DNA from: Nitrospira sp.
GTDB taxonomy: Bacteria > Nitrospirota > Nitrospiria > Nitrospirales > Nitrospiraceae
Assembly (NCBI GenBank): GCA_022226935.1
Contig: CP092081.1
Span: 1,440,215 to 1,504,214 of the forward strand
Reading direction: 5' to 3'
Length of the DNA stretch: 64,000 bases
In this document: in pieces, positions 1 through 7,872 of the stretch
How the letters are laid out: each line of letters opens with the position of its first letter
Numbering within the stretch: the first letter of the stretch is position 1
The notes under the pieces: model-generated
The model's database searches: none
Told to the model about the DNA's origin: nothing
What the model saw: the letters and a program-made list of their open reading frames with translations, nothing else
Program-made: the position numbers and the translations under genes

Positions 1-412
1 CGCCTGTCAGCATCGTCAAAACGAAGATGGGAGAAACATAACTGATCAGCCAGGGCGATAAGAGGTCAAGTATGACCCCTCCGAAAGAAATCCAGGTCGT
101 GAGTATTTTTAGCTGGTTGCTGGCGTTCGTCAAATAGAGGACATGGACAAGGATCATAAACACGACAGGCATGGTGAACAGGTGGAAGTGGGTAATTTCA
201 GCGAGTTCTCGGAATGACATCGGTTCGCCGAAGGTTGCATTGGAGCCGCGATAATGATCTGCAATCCCTTGGGGGGCTAATCCAGTCATGCTGTGCGCCC
301 AGAAAAATGAAAACGTGAAGCCGGCGAGCATCAAAAAAAGAAAGAATGTATAGACGAGCCTGATGTGGCGATCCGAATCGCGGAGGCGAAAACGGGTGTT
401 GAAATTGCGCAT
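1..412 (-). CDS. Membrane protein, C-terminus cut by window edge
   Basis: I translated this reading frame from the sequence; it begins with ATG at 412 and runs off the window at position 1, giving at least 137 residues. After a basic N-terminus (MRNFNTRFRLRD) come hydrophobic stretches at about residues 20-40, 75-95 and 100-135, so it is a multi-pass inner-membrane protein. A histidine-rich segment (THFHLF, then ILVH) lies at the start of the second hydrophobic region and could bind haem, but that is a guess. It follows the FMN-carrier gene by 12 bases on the same strand. By context it is the membrane partner of a flavin-based electron-transfer chain. I cannot name the family. Confidence 0.6.
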   Translation of the reverse strand, partial: MRNFNTRFRLRDSDRHIRLVYTFFLFLMLAGFTFSFFWAHSMTGLAPQGIADHYRGSNATFGEPMSFRELAEITHFHLFTMPVVFMILVHVLYLTNASNQLKILTTWISFGGVILDLLSPWLISYVSPIFVLTMLTG

Positions 413-424
413 GTCGGCTGAAGT

Positions 425-1114
425 TCAGTTTCCAAAAATCGACTTGAAGAAGCCCTTCTCGGTTTTTTGAGCGGTCACAGTGTCACTGCCACGTCCTTGT
501 GGTTTTAAGTAAAATTCGTCGACGAGGACGAGGACGCGTTTGATGCCCGCGGTCATGGAGCGGACGGACATCGTCGCCCCGCTGATGTTGATGATATCTT
601 TGTTGATCCGGACAGGATCGAGAACGGATTTGCCCTCATATTGCACATTAAATCGCTTGGTCCGCACCTCGCTCCCACGCGCCTCTCGAAAAACAAGCAG
701 TTCAACATTGGAAACCAGGCCGTTAGCATCCACGCCGACCATGTAGGTCATGGGCTTGTGTTTGCCAATGGTATTTTGCACGAGGGCATACCCATCGATA
801 TGCGTGCCGGTCTCGCCGATATAAACTTCGAAAGACTCTTCCGGAAAGGCCCAACCGATGCGATTTTCGATGACTGCCTTCTTATCAGGGGGCACATTCA
901 GCAATTCCTTCTTCACACGCTCGGATTTTGGAAACATGAGTTTGACCGCTTCTTCTTCAGTGAGAAACACTTCGGCCATCGTCATTTCTTGTTCCGTCAA
1001 ATAACGTTTGAGTTCGTTATCCCAGACCCGTTCCGCCCAAACGGCGGAAGGAGACAGCGACCCTAACAACATCATTGAGCAGACAAGCCGAAGAGTTCTC
1101 ATGTGGGCAAACAT
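425..1114 (-). CDS. FMN-binding domain protein, covalently flavinylated type
   Basis: A 229-residue exported protein. It has an N-terminal signal peptide ending near VWAE (residues 25-28) and a C-terminal FMN-binding domain (PF04205 type, as in NqrC/RnfG). The motif DIINISGAT at residues 173-181 fits the known flavinylation motif, in which ApbE attaches FMN through a phosphoester to the last Thr (Thr181). An apbE gene lies in the same locus (3665-4765). The ATG at 1114 has an AAGGA ribosome site six bases upstream. The gene overlaps the end of the preceding lipoprotein gene by 16 bases, so translation is probably coupled. Likely role: periplasmic one-electron carrier. The partner redox enzyme is not known. 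Confidence 0.82.
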   Translation of the reverse strand: MFAHMRTLRLVCSMMLLGSLSPSAVWAERVWDNELKRYLTEQEMTMAEVFLTEEEAVKLMFPKSERVKKELLNVPPDKKAVIENRIGWAFPEESFEVYIGETGTHIDGYALVQNTIGKHKPMTYMVGVDANGLVSNVELLVFREARGSEVRTKRFNVQYEGKSVLDPVRINKDIINISGATMSVRSMTAGIKRVLVLVDEFYLKPQGRGSDTVTAQKTEKGFFKSIFGN

Positions 1115-1563
1115 CCTTGTTCCTTCAGTTTGGCGTTAATTCGGTTCACGATTTCATTTGTTGTGACTTCGGAGGGCTCGGTGGGCCACCATTTTGTGGC
1201 TTGTGATGTTACGCCGCCTCGTGAATGCCATCGCTGTCTGGTTTCCAAGGCGCTTACAGATGTGACGTCGTGCGTTCGATTGACGGAAAGGCTTAAGCGC
1301 GCGCGCTCTTTATTCCCGAACCCCTCGCGAGAAAAGATCCCGAAAGCGCGTTCCGTAAGCGGGGCGACGTCTATCCATCCGGTTTCAATCAACCCCTTTT
1401 CCTTACTGGAGGAGGCGATGGATTCTCCCTTCATCACTTCCAGAGAGGCATCCCAAACCATATCGTAGGAGCAAGCGTAAAATTGTTTTCGGTCTCCACT
1501 TAATGTGGCGCAGCCTGCGCAGATAGTGAAAAGCATCAGTATGGCTATTCGTGAGATCAACAC
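1099..1563 (-). CDS. Small lipoprotein, unknown function
   Basis: A 154-residue protein that starts with a hydrophobic segment followed by a lipobox-like ICAGC, so it is probably a lipoprotein anchored at about Cys18. The rest is soluble, with no domain I recognise. The start codon is GTG at 1563. It lies between the porin gene and the FMN-carrier gene on the same strand and overlaps the latter, so it belongs to that operon. Its role may be structural or in assembly, but nothing in the sequence shows this. Confidence 0.6.
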   Translation of the reverse strand: MLISRIAILMLFTICAGCATLSGDRKQFYACSYDMVWDASLEVMKGESIASSSKEKGLIETGWIDVAPLTERAFGIFSREGFGNKERARLSLSVNRTHDVTSVSALETRQRWHSRGGVTSQATKWWPTEPSEVTTNEIVNRINAKLKEQGCLPT

Positions 1564-1629
1564 AGCGATCAGGGCTCCATCGTTGCAGGCGATCCTCTCG
1601 TAAGAGGAATCGCCTGCGATAAAGTACAG

Positions 1630-3105
1630 TTAGAAATACGTTGCGGCTGAAATGACAACCGCGCTGTCGTGAATCCTCTCACCCGTATTCGGGTTGAATG
1701 CCTTTGGCATATATTGATAGCTGATTTTAAAGACCGCATCTTCTACAGGACGATAGTTCAATCCAAAAGAGATTTGCTCCAACTCACCCTGGTTCTCACC
1801 ACGGTTGTCCCGATTTAAATTTACACGGTCATACCGGACTACAGCCGTAAAGGTCGAGCCTTCACCAAACCGCTTGGGGGAAAGTTTCGTGAGGAAGGCA
1901 GGCATAAAATGATAGTTGCCTTGGAGATAGAATCCCTGCATCCGTTGCGGCGGACCAGCAAAGGAATTTAACGTATTGATACCGGTCAGGAATGTTCCAG
2001 GAGTAGCGAAAGTGGCTCCTTGAATGGCGCGAGAGTTTCCTCTGGAGTATGCCCATGCGGCCTCACCGAGGATTTCAAACGGCCCCTTCTGCAGGGTCCA
2101 GTCAATTGCTGTGATGCTCAACGGGTTGTAGCTGGTAGATGATTGATTGCCATAGTAACTTGATCCGGCAATTTCTACTCCCAACATCGGGCTGAAGGCT
2201 ACGCGACCTGAAACTGCCTTTCCGTTGTTGATATCCAGGCCGTCATCGGAAGCACATTTCCGCTGACGAGAATTACGAGTGCCATTTTCCTCGCTAACGC
2301 GTGGGGAGCCATCCTGGTTATATCCACAAGGACCCGTGGTCACATAGAACTCATAGTCCAATTTGCTCGTACGGCCAGGATAGAGGGTTCCGTAGAAGCC
2401 CACACCGGTTTCAGCCATCGTTGAAGGAATGATCAATTGACTGACCAGCGGCCGATCAGTCAGGTCGTTGAGTGGCGAATCGTGCAGCAAGTTGAACTTA
2501 CCGATGGGGATGAGCAAGATTCCAGCTCTAAGGTTGAACGGCTCATGTACTAAGTAGTCGATATGAGCAAATTCCAGACTGATTTCGTTGTCACTGGTTT
2601 CTCGAATGCCATGCTCGATTTCAATTTCTGATGCGAACTTTACGTGTTCGGTAATATCGGCATAGATGAAGGGAACAAATCTTTGTTGGTCGAATCCATT
2701 CGTCGTTCCGCTGCCGAATCCGCCCGTTTCCAACACCCCTTTATTATGAGACCGATACTGAATATCCATATAACCGCCCACAATAGCTTTGGGGGCTGAA
2801 ACAAATGGCTTGGCATACACCAAGCGGCCTGATCCGGTTGATCCGAACGACAGCGCAGGTTGCGTGTCCGTGCGGCGTTCCTTTCCGACTTCCGGAAGCG
2901 TGCCAATTCCGGGTTCATGACCGGGAGCCACCATGCCTTCTCTTCGTTCAGACATGCCTTCACGACGCTCATGCTCATGCAACCGCTTTTCAACCGCTTC
3001 GTCGACTAACTTTTTGATCTCCTCCGGGGTCAAGTTTTCCGCCAACGCCGGCATTGCCGGTAAACTGGCCAGGACCAGAGCCCCGAGGATTGCCCGGATC
3101 TTCAT
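1630..3105 (-). CDS. Outer-membrane porin-like beta-barrel
   Basis: About 491 residues from the ATG at 3105, which has GGAGG just upstream. A longer reading frame exists, but only this start puts the signal peptide (ILGALVLASLPAMPALA) at the N-terminus. The mature protein begins with a short charged helix (EEIKKLVDEAVEKRLHEHE), as in many porins that trimerise through an N-terminal coiled coil. Alternating beta strands follow, and the protein ends in aromatic Phe (SAATYF), the signature of BAM-inserted barrels. It resembles phosphate-selective or carbohydrate porins only in general build. It heads the minus-strand operon with the lipoprotein, FMN carrier and membrane protein. The solute is unknown. 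Confidence 0.7.
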   Translation of the reverse strand: MKIRAILGALVLASLPAMPALAENLTPEEIKKLVDEAVEKRLHEHERREGMSERREGMVAPGHEPGIGTLPEVGKERRTDTQPALSFGSTGSGRLVYAKPFVSAPKAIVGGYMDIQYRSHNKGVLETGGFGSGTTNGFDQQRFVPFIYADITEHVKFASEIEIEHGIRETSDNEISLEFAHIDYLVHEPFNLRAGILLIPIGKFNLLHDSPLNDLTDRPLVSQLIIPSTMAETGVGFYGTLYPGRTSKLDYEFYVTTGPCGYNQDGSPRVSEENGTRNSRQRKCASDDGLDINNGKAVSGRVAFSPMLGVEIAGSSYYGNQSSTSYNPLSITAIDWTLQKGPFEILGEAAWAYSRGNSRAIQGATFATPGTFLTGINTLNSFAGPPQRMQGFYLQGNYHFMPAFLTKLSPKRFGEGSTFTAVVRYDRVNLNRDNRGENQGELEQISFGLNYRPVEDAVFKISYQYMPKAFNPNTGERIHDSAVVISAATYF

Positions 3106-3239
3106 GGGTATCCTCCATCCGCGAGTAAGGTTATGATATGACTCGGGACTCAATGGTCTCTGGTCTGTGATGGGATCGTATGGGTGTGGCTGAAGCCTTG
3201 AATGTTTTCCGTTGACGAAGCCTCCTTTCGTGGATCGAA

Positions 3240-3434
3240 TCATGCTGGCACCGTGCCCCACCCTTCAATTGAGGCAAAAGGGATGACCACAATGCGTTTG
3301 CAGCGCTTACATTTAAGCTCGAGCCCCTGTCCGCGAACTTTGGCGATCAGTTGGCCGCATTCGCAACGTGTTTCGCTGTCCTGGCACAAAGAGGGTGTTG
3401 AGTTATTGAGTGGTGTCATAGCCAAATGGTGCAT
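3240..3434 (-). CDS. Com-like small zinc-ribbon protein
   Basis: A 64-residue protein with CEC near residue 24 and CKRC about 17 residues later, embedded in a pattern (ETRCECGQLIAKV then LELKCKRC) typical of the Com family of small zinc-ribbon proteins first described in phage Mu. It probably binds one Zn ion and perhaps nucleic acid. It is upstream of the porin gene on the same strand and divergent from apbE. No other phage genes are near, so I read it as a domesticated or stand-alone zinc ribbon. Confidence 0.6.
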   Translation of the reverse strand: MHHLAMTPLNNSTPSLCQDSETRCECGQLIAKVRGQGLELKCKRCKRIVVIPFASIEGWGTVPA

Positions 3435-3664
3435 CCATGAAATTGAGAACGATTATTAATATCTCGATCAGTGGGGAAATGTCAAGTCGGTTGGGAGGCG
3501 GCGTTGAGGCGATCAAGAGGGCGGGAAGAAGTGGCCGCATTTATTGGGGATGTTGCAGCGGTAGCCTTCTGGAAAAATTGGACGCCCGGCAGCGCTAATG
3601 TGCATTTTTATTCTAGGGCAGAGATTTGGCGCATGCAGGCCTCCTCTTAACGAAGGACCAAGCC

Positions 3665-4765
3665 ATGAAGTTGTCCGTTATCAATGACACCCGACGAGTA
3701 TTTCGATTCATGTTCGTAAACGATGCTGTCCTACAGCGCGGATATGATCTGACAATCCAAGGAAGCCTGTGTCTGCTATTGTTGTTTGGACTGGGGTGTG
3801 CCGCTGGGAATGTCGGGCCTACGCCGATTCTCGTGAAGCGTACACAGATGCATATGGGGACCTGGGTGAGCATTACGGCAGTCGCTTCGGATCGGGAGAC
3901 AGCTCAAAATGCCACATCGGCAGGATTTCAGGAGATTCATCGGTTGGAAGAATTATTGAGCACCTGGATTAAGGACAGCGAACTCTCCCGGGTGAACGGA
4001 GCAGCGGGAAAGGAGGCAGTCTCCGTCAGTCCCGATACGATGAAGGTCCTCCAAACATCAGTTACGATGGCGCGGCTTACGGAGGGCGGTTTCAATATTC
4101 TTGTCGGTCCGGCAGTTGAGGCCTGGAGTGTTTTGGATCGCCAACAGATTCCGTCGGAGACTGATCTCGAGAGAATCCGTCCACTCACGAACTTGAACGC
4201 CTTACAGTTGAACCAGGCACAGGGAACAGTCTATCTCGAGAAACCAGGAATGCGAGTGGATGTCGGCGGTATTGGTAAGGGCTTTGCAGCCGACATGGCG
4301 GTTGCGTCGATGCAAAAGGCTGGTGCCGCCGCTGGGGTGGTGGCGTTGTCCGGGGATATTCGAACGTTTGGCCAACTGCCGGACGGTACGACATTTCCAT
4401 TTGGCATCCGGCACCCACGGCGTGAAGAAGCGGTGCTGGCATTTATCGATCTTCAGAATGAGGCAATTTCCACGGCGGGCGATTACGAACGGTATTTCGA
4501 GCGGGATGGGATCCGCTATCATCACGTCCTGGATCCAGTGACTTTGCAGCCGGCTCGCGACTGCCAAAGTGTCACGATTGTAGCCAAAGACGGCTTGACG
4601 GCAGACGGGTTGGATACAGGTATTTTTGTGATGGGACGGCAGCGGGGATTAGCGCTGGTTGAAACATTGCCGGGTGTCGGTGCGGTGATCGTCGATCGCG
4701 AGGGAAAGGTGTGGGTGTCCTCATCCATTAAAGGGCGAGTCCGGATCCAATACGACGCCGAATAA
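3665..4765 (+). CDS. apbE: FAD:protein FMN transferase (ApbE)
   Basis: Transfers FMN from FAD to a Thr/Ser of target proteins outside the cytoplasm, using Mg2+. Family features seen: HMGTWVSITAV near the mature N-terminus, GGIGKGFAADMA (flavin and metal site), HHVLDP, and DGLTADGLDTGIFVMG near the C-terminus. A hydrophobic leader ends in LFGLGC, a lipobox, so the enzyme is probably a membrane-anchored lipoprotein. The ATG at 3665 has a GAAGGA ribosome site; an upstream TTG at 3626 would only lengthen the leader. Its obvious substrate is the FMN-carrier protein at 425-1114, which carries a flavinylation motif. It is transcribed divergently from the porin operon. Confidence 0.92.
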   Translation: MKLSVINDTRRVFRFMFVNDAVLQRGYDLTIQGSLCLLLLFGLGCAAGNVGPTPILVKRTQMHMGTWVSITAVASDRETAQNATSAGFQEIHRLEELLSTWIKDSELSRVNGAAGKEAVSVSPDTMKVLQTSVTMARLTEGGFNILVGPAVEAWSVLDRQQIPSETDLERIRPLTNLNALQLNQAQGTVYLEKPGMRVDVGGIGKGFAADMAVASMQKAGAAAGVVALSGDIRTFGQLPDGTTFPFGIRHPRREEAVLAFIDLQNEAISTAGDYERYFERDGIRYHHVLDPVTLQPARDCQSVTIVAKDGLTADGLDTGIFVMGRQRGLALVETLPGVGAVIVDREGKVWVSSSIKGRVRIQYDAE

Positions 4766-4854
4766 TGTTTTCGTAGATTCAGCGTGCATTCCAGTAGGAG
4801 ACGTTGCGAGGCCATGTTGACGAAAAGCCTGCATCAACAGGGATAAGGTCTGCG

Positions 4855-5820
4855 CTATGGTCCTAGCTGGTAGCGGATAGGAACATGAAGGGTAACTGTT
4901 GATTGTTCGAGAGGCTGCGTCAGTGTGATCGACGAAACCTTTCGAATTGTTTCAAGCGCTGCTTGATCGAGAATGTCATGCCCGGAACTTTTTGCGATCG
5001 CGGCGGACACGATTTGCCCATTTTCCTGAATGACAATTCGCACCACCACTCGTCCTTCAATATGCTTGAGCCGTGCATCCACTGGATATTGTTTCAGCGT
5101 TTCAATGCGCGGCGATAGAATGCCTGCAAGCCAGCCATAATCGGCCTTTCTGGGCGGCGCCGGAAGGTTGCTCATTGATGGGGCTAGTGCGGCGGTTAAG
5201 GCAGGAGCTGGGGTTGGATTAGGGGGGTGCTGCGAGGCTGGCAGCGACGACGATAATTGCGTTGTCGGTTCGATGTCTTTGATCGGGGAAGATAAGGATG
5301 GGTGCTCTTGTTCACTCTCTGTGGGGAATTGGGGCACTGATGTGAGGGAATGTTCCGTCGCGGGCTGCGTCCGTGGGTTTTCCGCTGACTCGGGAAGAGG
5401 AAGCACTTGAACATGTTGAGGCCTCGACTCGATATCCTCGGACGGCGAGGGAAGAGCCGAGGGTGGAGTGTACGGTTCATGACGCATGGTATTTGAGGCC
5501 AGGGCCGATTCCATTGGATGAGGTAAGTCAGATGGCGCGGAGCGCGGAGGAGAGATCGACGTGCTCCGTGCGGTCATGCGCGCAGGTTTTGGGCCCGTTT
5601 GTGGCGTATCGGTCGTGGGCGATGGCGTAGACGGTGCAACCGATGGGGTGACGACGGTTACGTCCCAATGGAACGACGATGACGGCGGGGCTAGTCCAAG
5701 CCTGGCGGCCAACAGTGCGGCTAAGAAGACGGCTGTACCATGCAGGGATAGTGAGATGATCCACCCGCTTGCGCGCAAGCGGACGAAGGCGTCCGGCATG
5801 CCGGCACGGGAATCGGTCAC
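4855..5820 (-). CDS. tonB: TonB family energy transducer
   Basis: A 321-residue protein built like TonB: a short cytoplasmic N-terminus, one membrane helix at about residues 17-40, a long Pro/Ser/Thr-rich periplasmic spacer (about 45-215), and a C-terminal TonB domain (about 235-321) with YPVDARLKHIEGRVVVRI and SGHDILDQAALETIR. It carries proton-motive energy from ExbB/ExbD to outer-membrane receptors. The GTG start overlaps the exbD stop codon by four bases (GTGA), so the two are translationally coupled. It is the last gene of the minus-strand iron-uptake run. No TonB-dependent receptor is in the window. Confidence 0.9.
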   Translation of the reverse strand: MTDSRAGMPDAFVRLRASGWIISLSLHGTAVFLAALLAARLGLAPPSSSFHWDVTVVTPSVAPSTPSPTTDTPQTGPKPARMTARSTSISPPRSAPSDLPHPMESALASNTMRHEPYTPPSALPSPSEDIESRPQHVQVLPLPESAENPRTQPATEHSLTSVPQFPTESEQEHPSLSSPIKDIEPTTQLSSSLPASQHPPNPTPAPALTAALAPSMSNLPAPPRKADYGWLAGILSPRIETLKQYPVDARLKHIEGRVVVRIVIQENGQIVSAAIAKSSGHDILDQAALETIRKVSSITLTQPLEQSTVTLHVPIRYQLGP

Positions 5821-6191
5821 AGGCGCACGACCTCCAGGCTGACAGATTGGAAGCCCAGGCCACGGATCTCGTCCACAACCGAAACAAAACGTTCCAGCAT
5901 CGTGACCTTGTCCGCACGCACGACGACCAGGGATTCTCGCGGGTGGGTCAACATTACGCTTTTGAGGCCGTCCGGGGGGACAGGACGATCATTAAGAAAT
6001 AGCTCACCGTTGGCAGTTAAAGTTACCACGACGGGAACATCCTTATGATCCCCGGCCTCCTTCGCCTTGGCGAGGTTCACGGGAATTTGGCCCGTACTGA
6101 TGAAGGTTGCGGTCGTCAGGACGATGACGAGCAGCACCAGCATCACATCCACCAATGGAATGACGTTGATCTGATTAACCTCTCGTTCCAT
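5817..6191 (-). CDS. exbD: ExbD/TolR biopolymer transport protein
   Basis: A 124-residue protein with the ExbD layout: INVIPLVDVMLVLLVI forms the single membrane helix with the conserved Asp (residue 15) used for proton passage. A small periplasmic domain follows, ending in GLGFQSVSLEVVRL. It works with ExbB and TonB as the proton-driven motor. It overlaps exbB by 17 bases and tonB by four. Confidence 0.92.
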   Translation of the reverse strand: MEREVNQINVIPLVDVMLVLLVIVLTTATFISTGQIPVNLAKAKEAGDHKDVPVVVTLTANGELFLNDRPVPPDGLKSVMLTHPRESLVVVRADKVTMLERFVSVVDEIRGLGFQSVSLEVVRL

Positions 6192-6606
6192 GTTGCACCT
6201 TATAAGTCGTCAGCAGTTCAGCGACACGTCGGCGAAGAATATTGTTCATAACGACGCAGGGGATGGCCACGAGCAGACCGACGGCCGTCGCCTTCAGGGC
6301 CAGGCTCAAGCCGATCATGATGGTATTCACGGCCATGGTTCCGGAGGTGCCCATCGTATGAAAGGTCATCATAATGCCTAAAACCGTCCCTAGCAATCCG
6401 ATATACGGTGCATTGGCTGCGACGGTGCCGATGATGACCAGCCGTTTGGTTAGCGCCATTTCAAAGGTTTGAACGTCGGTAAACTGCGCCGGATTTACGC
6501 GTCGGTAATACAGCCATCGCTCGACCGCGACCGCGACCGACCACACGCTCAACGCGATCAATAGGCCAATGATCCCATACTCAACTGCATTTTTCAGCAC
6601 GTCCAT
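6175..6606 (-). CDS. exbB: ExbB/TolQ proton-channel subunit, short form
   Basis: About 143 residues from the ATG at 6606; a GTG five codons upstream lies in the GGAGG ribosome site and is not a likely start. Three membrane segments are visible (about 12-30, 60-90 and 95-120), with the family pattern ANAPYIGLLGTVLGIM and the later ALKATAVGLLVAIP. This is a compact ExbB without the longer N-terminal and loop regions of the E. coli protein. It is 111 bases downstream of the iron ABC transporter ATPase and could share its transcript. Confidence 0.9.
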   Translation of the reverse strand: MDVLKNAVEYGIIGLLIALSVWSVAVAVERWLYYRRVNPAQFTDVQTFEMALTKRLVIIGTVAANAPYIGLLGTVLGIMMTFHTMGTSGTMAVNTIMIGLSLALKATAVGLLVAIPCVVMNNILRRRVAELLTTYKVQHGTRG

Positions 6607-6717
6607 TCGTTGATCCTCCACCTCTCACTGTTGTTGCCGACGGGGAAGCTCACATAACATCATTACGGATTTCTTTCTTCATCTTGTTCGGTTTCACGTC
6701 AGGTAATTGGTCTGATG

Positions 6718-7872
6718 TCACGCCACCACCACGGGCGGAGAGCCGGGCGGTTGCGGAAACAAGACCGTATGGGTCGCCACCACGCGCAGGGTGATCGCGG
6801 TCCCAACCTGATAGATGCTCAATGATGACTCACTGCTATGCACGATTTGCCCTGACGGCAGTTGGATCGTGTAGACATTCTCCGATCCCTTGAATTGCCG
6901 CGCAAGGATACGGGCTTCGGCTCCTTTGGTCGGGACGATGTGAATGTCGTCGGGGCGAATCATCACGACGACATGCGTGCCCGTCGCGAGGTGTTGAGTA
7001 TTCGGAAAGTCACCGATTTCGGTCGTCACCAGGTGGTGCGTCACGACTCCGGTGATAAAATCCGCCTGGCCGACAAAATCAGCGACGAAGGGCGTCGTCG
7101 GGAGGTGATAAATAGCTTCGGGCGTATCGAATTGTTCCAAACGCCCCTTGTTTAAAACCGCCACACGGTCAGCCATGGAAAACGCCTCATCATGATCATG
7201 GGTGACAAGAATGGCCGTGGTCTTGGTTTGTCTCAGCAGGGCGTGAAGATCCTGGCGCATGCGACTCGCCATATCCGGATCGAGATTGCTGAACGGTTCG
7301 TCGAGGAGGAGGAGCACCGGGCGAAGAGCGAGGGCGCGGGCGAGTGCGACGCGTTGCTGTTGGCCGCCGGAGAGTTCATGCGGATACCGGTGCTCTAAGC
7401 CACGCAAGCCGGTTAACATGAGAAGATCATCAACGATCGCCTGCTGCTCGGTTCGTGAAAGGTGTCGTAGGCCGAACGCAATATTCTTTTCGACCCGTAA
7501 ATGGGGGAACAGCGCGTATTCTTGGAAAACCATGCCAATATGCCGCTGTTCGGTCGGAAGCATGGTATCCCGAGAGGAGACTAGCTGGCCGGACAACGCG
7601 ATACTCCCTGCGGTCACTCGCTCAAACCCTGCAATTGCTCGAAGGATAGTCGTTTTGCCGCAGCCGGAAGGCCCGAGCAGGCAGAGAATCTCCCCTTGGT
7701 GGACCGTGAAGGTGATGCCTTCGATGGCCGGCCGAGTGGGCTCATACGCGCATGATATGTCGCGCAATTCAAGAACAGCTGATCGTTCGGCAGCCGAATC
7801 CAGGGCATTCGGGATCATCCCTCCGGACGTGGTGTGGTGCCCGCTTGTTACGGATTCGTTCGCGAGGCTCAC
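6718..7872 (-). CDS. fbpC: Iron(III) ABC transporter ATP-binding protein
   Basis: A 384-residue ABC ATPase. It has Walker A GPSGCGKTT (residues about 67-75), the Q-loop, signature LSGGQQQRVALARALA, Walker B LLLLDEPFSNLD and the switch His in VTHD. A C-terminal TOBE-type regulatory domain (about 260-384) follows, as in FbpC/PotA-type importers. It powers the permease encoded immediately upstream. The GTG start overlaps the permease stop by four bases. The substrate assignment comes from the adjacent FbpA-type binding protein and fur. Confidence 0.88.
   Translation of the reverse strand: MSLANESVTSGHHTTSGGMIPNALDSAAERSAVLELRDISCAYEPTRPAIEGITFTVHQGEILCLLGPSGCGKTTILRAIAGFERVTAGSIALSGQLVSSRDTMLPTEQRHIGMVFQEYALFPHLRVEKNIAFGLRHLSRTEQQAIVDDLLMLTGLRGLEHRYPHELSGGQQQRVALARALALRPVLLLLDEPFSNLDPDMASRMRQDLHALLRQTKTTAILVTHDHDEAFSMADRVAVLNKGRLEQFDTPEAIYHLPTTPFVADFVGQADFITGVVTHHLVTTEIGDFPNTQHLATGTHVVVMIRPDDIHIVPTKGAEARILARQFKGSENVYTIQLPSGQIVHSSESSLSIYQVGTAITLRVVATHTVLFPQPPGSPPVVVA

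Noticed and set aside
3240..3434. A Mu-like prophage remnant, from the Com-like protein
   Set aside because: Com-family zinc ribbons also occur alone, and no Mu gene (mom, transposase, head or tail) is nearby.
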